Assembly: GCA_905221605.1 (NCBI GenBank)
Contig: CAJNDS010000280.1
Coordinates: forward strand, 908,357 to 972,356
Direction: 5' to 3'
Origin: Symbiodinium natans
Lineage: Eukaryota > Sar > Dinophyceae > Suessiales > Symbiodiniaceae
Length of the DNA: 64,000 nucleotides
In this document: piece by piece, positions 21,890 through 32,285 of the stretch
Numbering within the stretch: position 1 is the first letter of the stretch
Layout: each line of letters opens with the position of its first letter
Notes under the pieces: model-generated
Database searches by the model: none
What the model was told of the DNA's origin: nothing
Seen by the model: only the letters and a program-made list of their open reading frames with translations
Program-made: the position numbers and the translations under genes

Positions 21890-22095
21890 TCAGGGTTTAG
21901 GGGTTTAGGGGTCTACGGGTTTAGGGGTTTAGGGGTTTAGGGGTTTAGGGGTTTAGGGGTTTAGGGGTTTAGGGGTTTAGGGGTTTAGGGGTTTAGGGGT
22001 TTAGGGGTTAGGGGTTTAGGGGTTAGGTGTTTAGGGGTTTAGGGTTTAGTTAGGGTTTAGGGGTTTAGGGGTTTAGGGGTTTAGGGGTTAGGGGG
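21890..22095 (+). repeat. 8-bp TTTAGGGG array
   Basis: About 23 units of TTTAGGGG with a few shorter forms (TTAGGGG, TTAGGTG). A smaller block of the same variant lies at 20047-20095. The uniform variant indicates local amplification. Confidence 0.9.
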
Positions 22096-22220
22096 GTGGG
22101 CTTCACTGAAGATGTTTTTTTTTTTTTTTTTTGAGGGGGGGGGTGGTTTTCGGGGTTTGGGGCGTGCAGTTCCCTGAAAGTGGCCCTGCGAACGGCAGTA
22201 CGGCATACTGCATGCCATTA

Positions 22221-22338
22221 TGTGGGTGTTCCCCCAATAGGGACTTTAAGAGGGGGGTTTAGGGTTTAGGGTTCAGGGTTTGGGGTTCAGGGTTTTTTTG
22301 GCACTATAATCCCTACTAGTATGAGGGGGGGAACTCCC
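22221..22338. mobile_element. Family D element with telomere array inside
   Basis: The left arm has GGGTGTTCCCCCAATAGG. The right part has GGCACTATAATCCCTACTAG and GGGGGGGAACTCCC, as in the copies at 31442 and 36297. The middle is replaced by TTTAGGG and TTCAGGG repeats (22257-22297). Confidence 0.55.
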
Positions 22339-23214
22339 GTGCTACTTTACTATATGAGTGTGTTCATTGGACTGGCGGTAAAGTTCCTAGAGCGGTCCTA
22401 CAGACATGTTGTACCCTTCCAAAAAGGCCTGGGCGTTCATTCCATTCACATCGCGATTTAGGGTTTAGGGTTTACCGGTTTACCCTTAATTAATCCACCT
22501 TCTTGGGGGGCCTGAGTTCCCTTATAAACTCCCTGAAGCCCAAAAGGGTTCAGGGTTTAGGGTTTAGGGTTTAGGGTTTAGGGTTTAGGGTTTAGGGTTT
22601 AGGGTTTAGGGTTTAGGGTTTAGGGTTTAGGGTTTAGGGTTCCCTGGCTACTCTTGGGCCTAGACAGTCGGGCTTACAGCCTCGGCAGCCCAGTGGTACC
22701 CTTTTGCCCCTTTTTGGTTCAAGGTTCCTGTAGAGTTAGGGTTTAGCGCTTAGGGTTTAGGGTTTAGGGCTTAGGGCTTAGGGCTTAGAGCTTAGAGCTT
22801 AGGTCTTAGGCTTAGGGCTTGGGGCTTGGGGCTTAGGGCTTAGGGCTTAGGGCTTAGGGCTTAGGGCTTAGGGATACTCTAAGCCTAAACATGAGCCCAG
22901 GCAATTTCTCGCAAGAAGCCTGCTGGGAAAGGGAAAGGCGGCCCTCCGCCGACGCTTTGCAGAACTGGTGGAGGGCCTTGAACCCTTCTCGAGCAGGGTT
23001 TAGGGTTTAGGGTTTAAGTTTAAGTAGCGTCTGAGGTTTGGGGTTTAGGGGTTTGGGGGCTTTGGGTTTGGGGTTTAGGGTTTATATAGGGTTTAGGATT
23101 CTACTTTTTGCTTAAGAAAACATCCCCACCCCCCCCAAAAAAAAAAAAAAACAAAACAAAACAAAAAACAAAAACTGGAAGAGGGATGGCCCGAAAGCAT
23201 CGATTTGCCGTGCG

Positions 23215-23645
23215 TTGACTCCATGCACTTGACTCTTTGTACTCGAACTGTATGCACCTGGAGAAATGTAGGCACCGACAAGGCCGCACAGTCACTTGTA
23301 CACTGCACTTGTATGCACTTGAACTGCATGGCATTCAAGTGTGTTGAGTTGAATGCCATGCACTTGTGGTCAACTCTGTAGATTTTTCATCGGCATTGAA
23401 GACAACGCGAAAGCCTAGTCTGAGCACCGGACAGGGAGCCTTCCAAGCGTCGTAGCCGAGGCGTCGCGTACATATACAAGGCAACCACGCCAAGCAGAAG
23501 CATCACATTCAAGCAGAACTGTCCAAGAGGCTGATATGCGCTTGAACTGAATGCACTTGGACAACTGTATGCACTTATATGGTTCTAGATTCCAGACTCT
23601 GTGCACTGCACTTCTATGCACTTCCACTGCATGGCATTCACATTC
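23215..23645. repeat. Degenerate TATGCACTTGAA-type repeats
   Basis: Scattered words such as TATGCACTTG, GAACTGCATGG, ATGGCATTCA and TGTGCACTGCAC recur at 23220-23380 and 23520-23650. They resemble the 14-bp unit of the array at 25536, so the two ends of this minisatellite complex share a motif. A poly-A and poly-C tract (23125-23175) lies just before. The intervening 23385-23520 is unique and no gene is supported. Confidence 0.6.
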
Positions 23646-23648
23646 GAG

Positions 23649-24258
23649 TCCCACGATATTTCCCAGGTTTTCGACGCCCCGGAATTTGAGCCCGCGATAT
23701 TTGCGAGGTTTTCTTGCAAGTTTTTCGATGCCCGCCGCCCGGAATTCCGCTTCCATGCTATTTGCGAGGTTTTCGCATGTCCGGAATTCCGCTTCCATGC
23801 TATTTGCGAGGTTTTCAAGCATGTCCGGAATTCCGCTTCCATGCTATTTGCGAGGTTTTCGCATGTCCGGAATTCCGCGTCCATGCTATTAGCGAGGTTT
23901 TCAAGCATGTCCGGAATTCCGCTTCCATGCTATTTGCGAGGTTTTCAAGCATGTCCGGAATTCCGCTTCCATGCTATTAGCGAGGTTTTCAAGCATGTCC
24001 GGAATTCCGCTTCCATGCTATTTGCGAGGTTTTCGCATGTCCGGAATTCCGCTTCCATGCTATTTGCGAGGTTTTCAAGCATGTCCGGAATTCCGCTTCC
24101 ATGCTATTTGCGAGGTTTTCGCATGTCCGGAATTCCGCTTCCATGCTATTTGCGAGGTTTTCAAGCATGTCCGGAATTCCGCTTCCATGCTATTTGCGAG
24201 GTTTTCGCATGTCCGGAATTCCGCTTCCATGCTATTTGCGAGGTTTTCAAGCGTGTCC
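23649..24258 (+). repeat. Minisatellite with alternating 42- and 44-bp units
   Basis: Twelve near-identical units start at GGAATTCCG: 23741, 23783, 23827, 23869, 23913, 23957, 24001, 24043, 24087, 24129, 24173 and 24215. Spacing is 42 or 44 bp, mostly alternating, because the joint is TTTTCGCATG or TTTTCAAGCATG. More diverged units lie at 23649-23740. A unit contains CCATGCTATTTGCGAGG. All frames are open on both strands because the unit has no stop, which explains the long false reading frames here. Confidence 0.95.
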
Positions 24259-24930
24259 GTCCCGCCACGGAAGCTCCGGGCGTCCCCGACGTACTGCATT
24301 TGTACTACAAAAGTCGACTTTCCAGCCACGGAAGCTCCGGGTCGTACAAAGTCGACTTTCCAGCCACGCAGGCTCCGGGGGCGTCCGTGGCGTACTACGT
24401 CTGTACTACAAAAAAGTCGACTTTCCAGCCACGGAAGCCCCGGGAGCGCCCGCGGCGTACTACATTTGTACTACAAAAGTCGACTTTCCAGCCACGGAAG
24501 CTTCGGGCGTCCCCGGCGTACTACGTCTGTACTACGGAAGTCGGCTTTCCAGCCACGGAAGCTCCGGGTGTCCGCGGCGTACTACGTTTGTACTACAAAA
24601 AGTCGTCCGCGCAGCCACGGAAGCTCCGGGTGTCCCCGGCGTACTACGTCTGTATACTACAAAAAGTCGACTTTCCAGCCCGTGGCGTACTACATTTGTA
24701 CTACAAAAGTCGACTTTCCAGCCACGGAAGCTCCGGGCGTCCCCGACGTACTACATTTGTACTACAAAAGTGGACTTTCCAGCCACGTGTCCGTGGCGTA
24801 CTACGTTTGTACTACAACAGTCGACTTTCCAGCCACGGAGGCTCCGCGTGTCCGTGGCGTACTACATTTGTACTACAAAACTCGATTTTCCAGCCACGGA
24901 AGTCTTCCGCGTACTACGTCTGTACTACAC
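24259..24930 (+). repeat. ~60-bp minisatellite (GTACTAC..GTCGAC)
   Basis: About twelve units of roughly 60 bp, each with CCACGGAAGCTCCGGG, CGTACTAC, TTTGTACTACAAAA and GTCGACTTTCCAGC. Some units lack an internal part (24680, 24785). It begins immediately where the 42/44-bp array ends and is more diverged. Not a gene. Confidence 0.9.
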
Positions 24931-24959
24931 AAGTCGAAAAAAAAACGCACAAAACGCAA

Positions 24960-25452
24960 AATCACTACGGTTTTAGCACCACGACCATGCGAAAGCCCGC
25001 AGAGGGGTTACGTTTGTATGTCAGGAAACGCAAAAACACGAGGGTTTTGGCACCGCGCCAACGCCGAAACCCGCAGAGGGGTTACGTTTGTATGTCAGAA
25101 AACGCAAAAACACGATGGTTTTGGCACCGCGCCAACGCCCAAACCCGCAGAGGGTTGTCTGCGGGCACGAAAAAAGTACCAAAAACGACGGCTTTAGCCA
25201 TGCCACCCGGCGATCACCCGCAGAGGGTTGTCCGCGCATGCCAAGAAACGTAAAAAAGCGACGGTTCTAGCACCGCGACCACGCCGAAACCCGCAGAGGG
25301 TTGTCCGCGGACACAAAGAAACGTAAAAAAAACGACGGTTTTAGCACCGCGACCACGCCGAAACCCGCAGAGGGTTGTCCGCGCAAATCAAGAAACGTAA
25401 AAAAACGACGGCTTTAGCACCGCGACCACGCCGAAACCCGCAGAGGGTTGCA
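24960..25452 (+). repeat. 74-bp minisatellite
   Basis: Seven units with CCGCAGAGG at about 24996, 25071, 25145, 25218, 25291, 25365 and 25439 (spacing 73-75). Each unit has ACGGTTTTAGCACCGCGACC, CGCCGAAACCCGCAGAGGG and an A-rich stretch. The first two or three units end TTACGTTTGTATGTCAG; later ones end TTGTCCGCG. Confidence 0.95.
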
Positions 25453-25535
25453 ATCCCGATTGGCGATGTCAACCCAGCCCGCCGCCTTAGAAAGAGTCAT
25501 TTTAATTAAGAAATCTAGGACTGGGCACGAAGGTA

Positions 25536-25915
25536 TGCAATTCAGTCTATGCACTTCACTCTATGCACTTCACTCTGTGCACTTCACTCTGTGCACTTCA
25601 CTCTATGCACTTCACTCTATGCACTTCACTCTGTGCTCTTGAGTCTATGCACTTGACTCTATGCACTTGACTATGCACTTGACTCTATGCACTTCACTCT
25701 ATGCACTTCACTCTATGCACTTCACTCTATGCACTTCACTCTGTGCACTTGACTCTGTGCACTTCACTCTGTGCACTTCACTCTATGCACTTCACTCTAT
25801 GCACTTCACTCTATGCACTTCACTCTGTGCGCTTCACTCTGTGCACTTGACTCTGTGCACTTCGCTCTATGCACTTCACTCTATGCACTTCACTCTATGC
25901 ACTTCAGTCTATGTT
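25536..25915 (+). repeat. 14-bp minisatellite CTATGCACTTCACT
   Basis: About 27 tandem copies of a 14-base unit with A/G (TATG or TGTG) and C/G (TTCAC or TTGAC) variation. Since 14 is not a multiple of 3, the frame rotates, giving the repetitive open frames seen on the + strand. Not protein-coding by any other sign. Confidence 0.95.
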
Positions 25916-26052
25916 GTTGGGTCAGAGGGCTCCGCACGGAAGAACCCTTCGCGATGCTTTCGGGAAAAAGACTCAAAAAAAGATATATAGAAACAAGGAG
26001 AATGTTCTTCCTGAAAGGATAATATCGTGATCCCGTTCTTTTATTTTGCTGT

Positions 26053-26195
26053 GGTGGTTCTTAAGCAAATAGTAAGTAGTTCGTGGGAGGCCCGGTGACT
26101 CCCTCCTGCCCATTTTTGGTCCTTGGCTCCTGATAAAGAAACCACCCCAAAAGGGGTACCCTTATCACGATGTGGTTACTGAGCTAACAAGAATG
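26053..26195. mobile_element. Family B/H composite element
   Basis: Starts GGTTCTTAAGCAAATAGTAAG (the family H terminus), then GGTCCTTGGCTCCTGATAAAG, CCAAAAGGGGTACCCTTATC and GGTTACTGAGCTAAC, which match family B copies at 44380 and 59848. It may be a family B element next to a fragment of family H. Confidence 0.5.
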
Positions 26196-27674
26196 TTCAT
26201 GATTCTTTCTTGTTATATGGTATGTTTTTTATATAGTATGCTTTTGTGTTCACTATTACTACTCAATATTGACGATTTTGTTTTTGCTTTTTCTGTTCAA
26301 TATTGATGGCGCGCCTAGGTGTTTGCTACTAAGGGACACTGGGTCACTCAAACCCTGTGCTTAACCCTAACTTCATTGAGGTCGCAGTAGAGTCTACGAA
26401 ATAGGCCGTAGGGTTTCGGATATGTCGGGCGGCGGGCTTCCAGCTCCAAAAACCGAAGCCCCTCTGCTTTCAAGATCAGGGCTTTTAGGGCGTCTATGAA
26501 CCTTAAACCCCTAACCCTCAACCCCGAACCCTAAACCTGGGACCCAACACAACCTTATGAGGTCACTCCAGGGGGTCCTTCAAGAGTACATAGAGTGAGC
26601 TCTGTTTCAGCCCGTGGGCTTCGGGAGTAGGGTTCTAGAGTTCAGGGGAAAGCGCTTGAGTTTGGTTTCCAGGGGGGGGTGTCCAGTGCTAGCTAGGCAG
26701 GGGTACCACTCTCCCGAAAGCCTACACCTTTGAACCCTAAGGGGCTCATTTTAAGGTAGAGTTTTCTTCAGGTGGAAGAAGCCCTAAACCCTAAACCCTA
26801 AACCCTAAACCCTAAGCCCCAAACCCTAAACCCTAAACCCTGAACCCTAAACCCCTAGAAGTTGAGGGAGCTGTCTTGTTAGGACGATCACTCCTGGCAG
26901 CCCCTTTGGTGGTATGGACCGCGATTCCTTCATGATGCTCCTCGGCGATGTCAGATTTAGGGTTTGGGGCTTTTAGGGTTTCGGGTTTAGGGCTTAGGGC
27001 TTAGGGTTTAGGGTTTAGGGTTTGGGCTTACGGTTTAGGGCTTAGGCTCTAGGGATGCCCTCAGCCTAAACCCTAAACCCTAAACCCTGAAGCTGTAACA
27101 CTAAACACAAGACCCTCAAACCCTAAACCCAACCACCCTTGACCGAAAACGCTCAACAGCTACCAAGGCTGTTGTAAACACATAAATAAAGACACCCAAA
27201 CGCAACACGCTGAGCTCAAAACCCTCATCTCCAGATGCGTTCTGGGTAAGGGGTATTTCAGAACAGATGGAAGGCTTTAAGTAGGTTATTGAAGTGGTTT
27301 CAAGATTGTTCGTGTTTTTTCATGTTTTTCAGGTTATTTACAACTGCTTCAAATCACCCAAGACTATTTTACGTACATTTTAGGGGAGGGTTTAGGAGGT
27401 TAAATGAATTCTCTGCAAATCTCACTGGAACACTTCCGTAAACCCCGAAACCGAAACCAAACCCCAGAAGCACTCTTTGAGGGATTAAGCGAAATCTTGG
27501 CCCCTTTTGAGGGGAGGCTCTGATAAGAGTGTGTAGGGCCGAAGGCTTTTCCTTGAAACAAAAAGGCAGGCGGAGGCGCCCAGAACCTAAAGCAGGCAAA
27601 GATATCCTCAAGCCCGAATAGATACTTCTAAAGCCAAACGGACGACCTATGGCCCAACAGCCCGAAACCATATA

Positions 27675-27812
27675 CTCATGGGTTTGCCTACCCCCCCCCC
27701 CCCCCTTTCTACTCCCCCTAGGTTCCCCCTTTAAATAGCCTTAATTGCGCTCAATTGCCCCTGAATGGGGGGAACCTAGGAGAGCGTAGTATAGAGGGGG
27801 GTGGTACCCCTA
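27675..27812. mobile_element. Family E element (uninterrupted copy)
   Basis: The left arm has CTACTCCCCCTAGGTTCCCC, the interior AAATAGCCTTAATTGCGC, the right arm GGGGGGAACCTAGGAGAGCG and GTAGTATAGAGGGGGGTGG. About 138 bp. It has no telomere repeat inside, so it shows the undisturbed form. A C-run is inside the left arm. Confidence 0.65.
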
Positions 27813-27880
27813 AACCCTAAAACCTAAACCCTAAACCCTGCTGTAGAGACCCATTGTGGAAACGACCGAAGCTGCACAAT

Positions 27881-27931
27881 GCAGGAAGAGGGTGCACCGG
27901 AGGCTGCATGGTCTGGGTCTCAGTCATCTGG
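27881..27931 (+). other. Beta-family exon, diverged copy 6
   Basis: The frame reads RKRVHRRLHGLGLSHLG. RVHRRLH aligns with RVHRKLH of copy 2. The rest is diverged and there are no clear splice borders. Low confidence. Confidence 0.35.
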
Positions 27932-28497
27932 GTTTTGGGTTTAGGCCCTAGCCCCTTCCCGAATTTAGGGTTTAGGGTTTAGGGTTTAGGGTTTAGGGTT
28001 TAGGGTTTAGGATCCCGAAAGGAAGCAGATCCCTGAACGTCAGAATCCGCACTTGTGCGTCCAGGACAAAATAGGCATGGGATATGTGAGACATCTACTT
28101 TCCCGCCTCGGTCGTTGCCCCTGTAGCTTGGAGCATAAAAACCCTTTATACTTGATACGACCACGGCGAGTAGGCTAGTGGGATAACCCTAAACCCTAAC
28201 CCCTAAACCCTAAACCCTAAACCCTAAACCCTAAACCCTAAACCCTAAACGGACAGATCGACCCAAACCCTAAACCCATGGCACGGCCTGTCTATGGACC
28301 TCTATGCGGCTTCCGGGCGTCACAGGAGTTTCAGGTCGCTCCTTCGTGGATAGGCGGACATGGCGGGAGGAGGGGGGGGTTCAAAGGATCCGACATGAAA
28401 CCTGCGCTGGCGTGCACGTGAAACCCTAAACCCCAACTGTAAACCCTAAACCCAAAACCCTGAAGAGGTTAGCAGGCCAACCGCATTCTTCTTCTAG

Positions 28498-28596
28498 TGA
28501 CGTACTCGTAGGTCGAGCTGCTCGGCTGGACGATGAAAGCCTCTCCAAGTGCCTTAGTTGCCTTGGGCGGTTTGGAGGAGTGGAGACGTTGACTAG
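28498..28596 (+). CDS. Exon-like segment, unknown protein
   Basis: A strong acceptor, CATTCTTCTTCTAG, precedes an open frame reading DVLVGRAARLDDESLSKCLS, then CLGRFGGVETL. A possible donor is GACTAG then GTTGAT at 28597. The frame stays open to about 28630. The pyrimidine-rich acceptor plus good composition make a true exon likely. No paralog was noticed in the window and no domain is recognised. Confidence 0.5.
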
Positions 28597-29660
28597 GTTG
28601 ATGGGTTTCCGAAAGCACGACCGACGCCCTAAACCCTACACCTGATACCTCGTCCTATGGCTCAACATAGCCCAACAACCCTAAACCCCTAAACCCTAAG
28701 CCCTAAACCCTAAACCTTATATAGGAAGGCCCTGTCTTGCGCTGCCCTCAGAAGTGGGGTTCGGCATGAAGCACGTTGTTCAGAACATTCAGCTAGAGGT
28801 GGCCCTTGTTCTACGCGCAAAACCCTGAAATGAGACTCACCCCCGGTTTAGGGTTTAGGGTTTAGGGTTTCGGGTTTAGGGTTTAGGGTTCAGGGTTTAG
28901 GGAGGGTTTTGGGTTTAGGGTTTAGAGTTTAGGGTTTAGGGTTTAGGGTTTAGGGTTTAGGGTTTAGGACAGAAGCAACAGGCTGATGTCCGGCGACTTG
29001 GCTTCCGTCGTCCGAATGAATGCATCCGATCCCCAAGCCTAAGCCCCACACCTAGGGTTTAGGCTTTAGGGTTTAGGGTTTAGGGCTCCCGAAACCCCAT
29101 ACTTACTGAAGGCCTAAACCCAAGAGAAACCACCTGGGAACCTTGCTGCAGAGCAAACTCCCTGATGGCCTACGCCTTCTACCATGAACAGTTTGTGTCC
29201 CGACAAGCTGAGAAGGAACACACACACACACAAACCCCAAGCCCTAAGCCCTAAACTCCTAAATCCCTAACCCCCAAACCCCTAAACCCCTAAACCCCTA
29301 AACCCCTAAACCCCTAAATCCCTAAATCCCTAAACCCCCAAACCTCTAATTCAACCCTTAACCCTACGTGGCACTACACATGGGTCCTCTGGTTGAAGTT
29401 GCAAGGGACCCTCAAGGAACCTTAAAGATTCTGTGAAGTACGGGGCAACCAAAGTCCTGAGCTCTAAGCCTTGAGCCTTTCAGGCCCTAAGCCAAGCTTC
29501 CTGGCTTTTGCGATCTAGGGTTTAGGGATCTTGGGGTTTAGGGATCTTGGGGTTTAGGATTTAGGGTTTTAGGATTTAGGGTTTAGGGTTTAGGGTTTAG
29601 GGTTTAGGGTTTAGGGAAGCTTGAAGTGCTGATGCAGACGAAAAAGGCTCGGCCGGCTTT

Positions 29661-29731
29661 CCTTCAATGAGCAGTTCCCCACCTTGGACCAGTTGGAGGG
29701 GCTGACGACCGACTCTTGGCGGATGTTGAGG
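29661..29731 (+). other. Alpha-family exon, diverged copy
   Basis: The frame reads SFNEQFPTLDQLEGLTTDSW. FNEQF with T-L following aligns with the 73-nt exons, but no AG acceptor lies at the expected place. A GT follows near 29732. Flanked by TTTAGGG tracts on both sides. Confidence 0.45.
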
Positions 29732-30565
29732 GTTGGGGTTTAGGGGTTTAGGGTTCAGGGTTTAGGGTTTAGGGTTTAGGGTTTAGGATTTAGGGTTTAG
29801 CGTTTAGGGTTTAGGGTTTGTAAGCATACATGATCATGACCCCCCGGGTTCATAGATTGGAGCAAGGCCCAGTAGGAAAGTTTGCCCTAAACCCTAAACC
29901 CTGGACCCTAAACCCTAAACCTTCAACCCTCAACCCTCAACCCTAAACCCTAAACCGCACTTTTCCCTGCCTGTTGAGGCCGCCTAGGCCCAGCAGCAGA
30001 AATCTGAGCCGTCTCACCAGGCCGTGGATGAGGCTTTAGCGGTTTGAGTGAAAAATATCCCTAAACCCTAAACCCTAAACCCTAAACCTTAAACCCTAAA
30101 CACTAAGGATACTCATTTTCGGGTGTTCGGGCCCAAAGGCCTTCCTACATAAGGTTTTGTTTGGATACTTCGAGACTATGGGTTTACGGTTTAGGGTTTA
30201 GGGTTTGGAGGGTTTAGGGATGGTGGGGGATAGTGGGGGATCCGTTGGTAGAAACAGCATGTCAATCCTAAGAGCTCAAGCAAGCAAACCCCAGACTGAA
30301 AGGCCTACACACTGAACCCTTCAACCCTGAACCGCAAAACCGGCTTAGGGCTTAGGGGTTTAGGGTTTAGGGTTTAGGGTTTGGGGTTTTTATTAGGGTT
30401 TAGGGTTTAGGGATCCCTGAACCCAAACACTGAAGCCTAAACCCTGAACCCTAAATCCTACGCCCTTGGGTTTGACTCCGTTTGTTCTATAGCTCTACGT
30501 GGGAGGCGCCAGCAAGGAGTTTGGTGACAAAAAGGAGCTACTTGGGGTTTCCAGGTTTAGGGTTT

Positions 30566-30842
30566 AGGGTCTATAGGTTTATCGGTTTATAGGTTTATAT
30601 GGGTTTATACAGGTTTATATAGGTTCATATAGGTTCATATAGGTTTATACAGGTTTGAAAAGGTTTACATAGGTTTATATAGGTTTATATAGGTTTATAT
30701 AGGTTTATCTAGGTTTAGAAAGGTTTACATAGGTTTATATAGGTTTATATAGGTTTATCTTGGGTTATGTCGGTTTATATAGGTTTATACAGGTTTATAT
30801 AGGTTTATATAGGTTTATGTAGGTTTATGTAGGTTTATAAGT
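30566..30842 (+). repeat. 10-bp tandem repeat AGGTTTATAT
   Basis: About 26 copies of AGGTTTATAT or near forms (AGGTTTATAC, AGGTTTACAT). The unit looks derived from a telomere-like GGTTTA word and grows straight out of a short TTTAGGG tract. Similar but shorter TTTATAGGG repeats occur at 62040-62110. Confidence 0.9.
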
Positions 30843-31059
30843 TTTGGGTTAGGGCTTATGGTTTTTGGTTTAGGGGTTGATGGTTGGGTGTTGGGGTCGT
30901 AGGGTGTTGTGGTTAGGCCTTGGGTTGTTCTCCCGTATACCAAGAGTCCTCAATCGGGAGTACAGTATCCCCTATAGGGTTTCGTGTTTAAAGGGTTTAG
31001 GGGGTTTAGGCGTTAGGATTTCGGGTTTAGAGTTTAGGGTTTAGGGTTTAGGGCGTTTA

Positions 31060-31160
31060 CGGGGTCTGTTTACCTACAGTTGAGTAGTAACATATTTTAA
31101 GTGGTAGGTACAACACATAAGAACTGTAGGTACAGAGGGTCCCAGGTAGGCCCGTTACGG
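31060..31160. mobile_element. Family I element
   Basis: Contains TTTACCTACAGTTGAGTAG, GTGGTAGGTACAACAC, AACTGTAGGTACAGAGGGTC and CCCAGGTAGGC. A related form at 43603-43672 has ACTGTAGGTAAATAGAGTCC and CAGGTAAACCTG. Inverted words (CCTACAGTT and AACTGTAGG) mark the arms. Confidence 0.5.
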
Positions 31161-31346
31161 TTTAGGATTTGTTTAGTTTAGGGTTTAGGGTTCAGGGGGT
31201 TTAGGGGGGTTTATAGGGGTACGATAATCCTTCGATTTCGGTTACCTGCCTGCATAGTTGTTGTGGCGTGTCTGGTCCTTCTGCTGTCAGATAGTTTACG
31301 TTACGGTCCGGGGCGGTTTCCGTTACAGCACGCACCCGAACATTAT

Positions 31347-31440
31347 CTACTATTTGCTTAAGAGCCCCACACAAATCCCTGTTTTCGCCCTGACAAGGAA
31401 GATTTTTTTTCATTTTTGGGGGTTCTTAAGCAAATGGCAG
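31347..31440. mobile_element. Family H MITE-like element
   Basis: A 94-bp element with terminal inverted repeats CTACTATTTGCTTAAGAGCC and GGTTCTTAAGCAAATGGCAG (about 20 bp, few mismatches). T-rich inside (GATTTTTTTTCATTTTTGGG). It abuts a family D element at 31442. Another copy is at 41102. Confidence 0.75.
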
Positions 31441-31441
31441 A

Positions 31442-31541
31442 TGGGATGTGCCCCCTTATACGAACAGTCCTTAATCGGGATTACAGTTGGGGGCACTACA
31501 ATCCTTATTCAGGACTGCTAGTATAAGGCGTAACATCCCAA
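31442..31541. mobile_element. Family D MITE-like element
   Basis: A 100-bp element from TGGGATGTGCCCCCTTATAC to GTATAAGGCGTAACATCCCA. The inner inverted words are AACAGTCCTTAATCGGGATT and AATCCTTATTCAGGACTG. It lies directly next to the family H element. Confidence 0.75.
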
Positions 31542-31792
31542 GCCTAGACCCTAAACCTTAAACCCTAAACCCTAAACCCTAAACCCTAAACCTTAAACCT
31601 TAAACCCTAAACCCTAAACCCTAAACCTGTTGAAGAATTGTCTCCATTGAGCTGAGCACCCGAGCGGCAAGATCCTTGTGGGCACTCCAAGGCTCGCAAG
31701 TACCCCAGAGTGAGCCCGTGCTCCCTTTTGGGGTTCAGGGTTTAGGGTTTAGGGTTGAGGGTTTAGGGTTTGGGGTTTGGGGCTTGGGGTTT

Positions 31793-31938
31793 CTTTACTA
31801 GGTCCCAGAGTTATGTTCCCTTATAAGGCCCTGTAAAGCTACCCAAGTGATTCCTAGAATACTCCTGGGTCTAGTTTATAGACCCCATGAACAACTGGGG
31901 TGCCCTTGAACACCCCTGTATTCCCAGGCTACTAAACC
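31793..31938. mobile_element. Family G element (longer form)
   Basis: Contains TTACTAGGTCCCAGAG, TATGTTCCCTTATAAGGCCC, ATTCCTAGAATACTCCTGGG, AACTGGGGTGCCC and TATTCCCAGGCTAC. Shares the start and the TTCCTAG..TACTC end with other family G copies. Confidence 0.45.
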
Positions 31939-32159
31939 CGAAGTCCTAAACCCGAAATCCTAAACCCTAAACCCTAAACGGGGTCTACTGGGCGATTCGC
32001 GCAGGTACGCGAAGATGTTGCAACTGCTCCCCGCCACGGAGATCCAAACTGGCAGGCTGGAGAGTTCCTGAGGGTTCAGGGTTTAGGGTTTAGGGTTTAG
32101 GGTTTAGGGTTTAGGGTGGGCTCTGGTGCTTTCCTTGCTGCTTCCGAGCACAAGAACTA

Positions 32160-32285
32160 ACTAGCACAAGCCTTATTCCCCTTTTTAAGGGTGTAGGCTC
32201 CCTCACATGCCTCTGTAGACCAAAAAGTGCACCACTCTAAACCCTAAACCTTTGTATTCCTAGGTTGCTCTTGGGTCAAGTAATT
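32160..32285. mobile_element. Family G element with CCCTAAA inside
   Basis: Contains CCTTATTCCCCTTTTTAAGG, TGTAGGCTCCCTCACATGCC, GACCAAAAAGTGCACC and TATTCCTAGGTTGCTCTTGG. Two telomere heptamers (32233-32248) lie between GTGCACCACT and TTTGTATTCC, where the copy at 35533 has only a few bases. Confidence 0.5.

Larger units (their letters stand above)
20356..23095. repeat. Telomere-repeat mosaic, 20.4-23.1 kb
   Basis: Main arrays: 20633-20725 (CCCTAAA), 20850-20905, 21618-21658, 21705-21780 (CCCTGAA), 22545-22640 (about 13 TTTAGGG), 22735-22872 (TTAGGGC block with TTAGAGC and TTGGGGC) and 23000-23090. A partial family G element is at 22485-22545. A partial family B element with CAGCCCAGTGGTACCC is at 22677-22735. 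The 94-codon frame at 20363-20647 runs through repeats and is not considered a gene. 21370-21610 is a unique island with no supported gene. Confidence 0.85.
25916..30565. repeat. Telomere-repeat mosaic, 25.9-30.6 kb
   Basis: Main arrays: 26782-26860, 26950-27060 (TTTAGGG, TTAGGGC), 27964-28012, 28185-28250 (CCCTAAA), 28678-28718, 28846-28970, 29260-29345 (block of CCCCTAAA), 29505-29615, 29735-29820, 29890-29960, 30060-30105 and 30355-30415. 27120-27670 is a mostly unique island of about 550 bp; its minus-strand frame (27369-27671, 100 codons) has no supporting motif. The fragment at 29983-30050 (AQQQKSEPSHQAVDEALA) is coding-like and recalls the Gln/Glu/Pro-rich tails at 46563. Confidence 0.8.

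Noticed and set aside
23601-25253. 550-codon and 408-codon open frames on + and related minus frames
   Set aside because: They run through minisatellites whose units lack stops; several frames on both strands are open at once, and the protein is only the repeat read in changing frames.
24259-25452. CRISPR-like array
   Set aside because: The repeats are direct tandem units without unique spacers, and the DNA is eukaryotic.
25448-26022. Leu/His/Ser-rich frames (MHFTLCTSLYALHS repeats)
   Set aside because: Translation of the 14-bp repeat; the frame rotates and there is no other sign of a gene.
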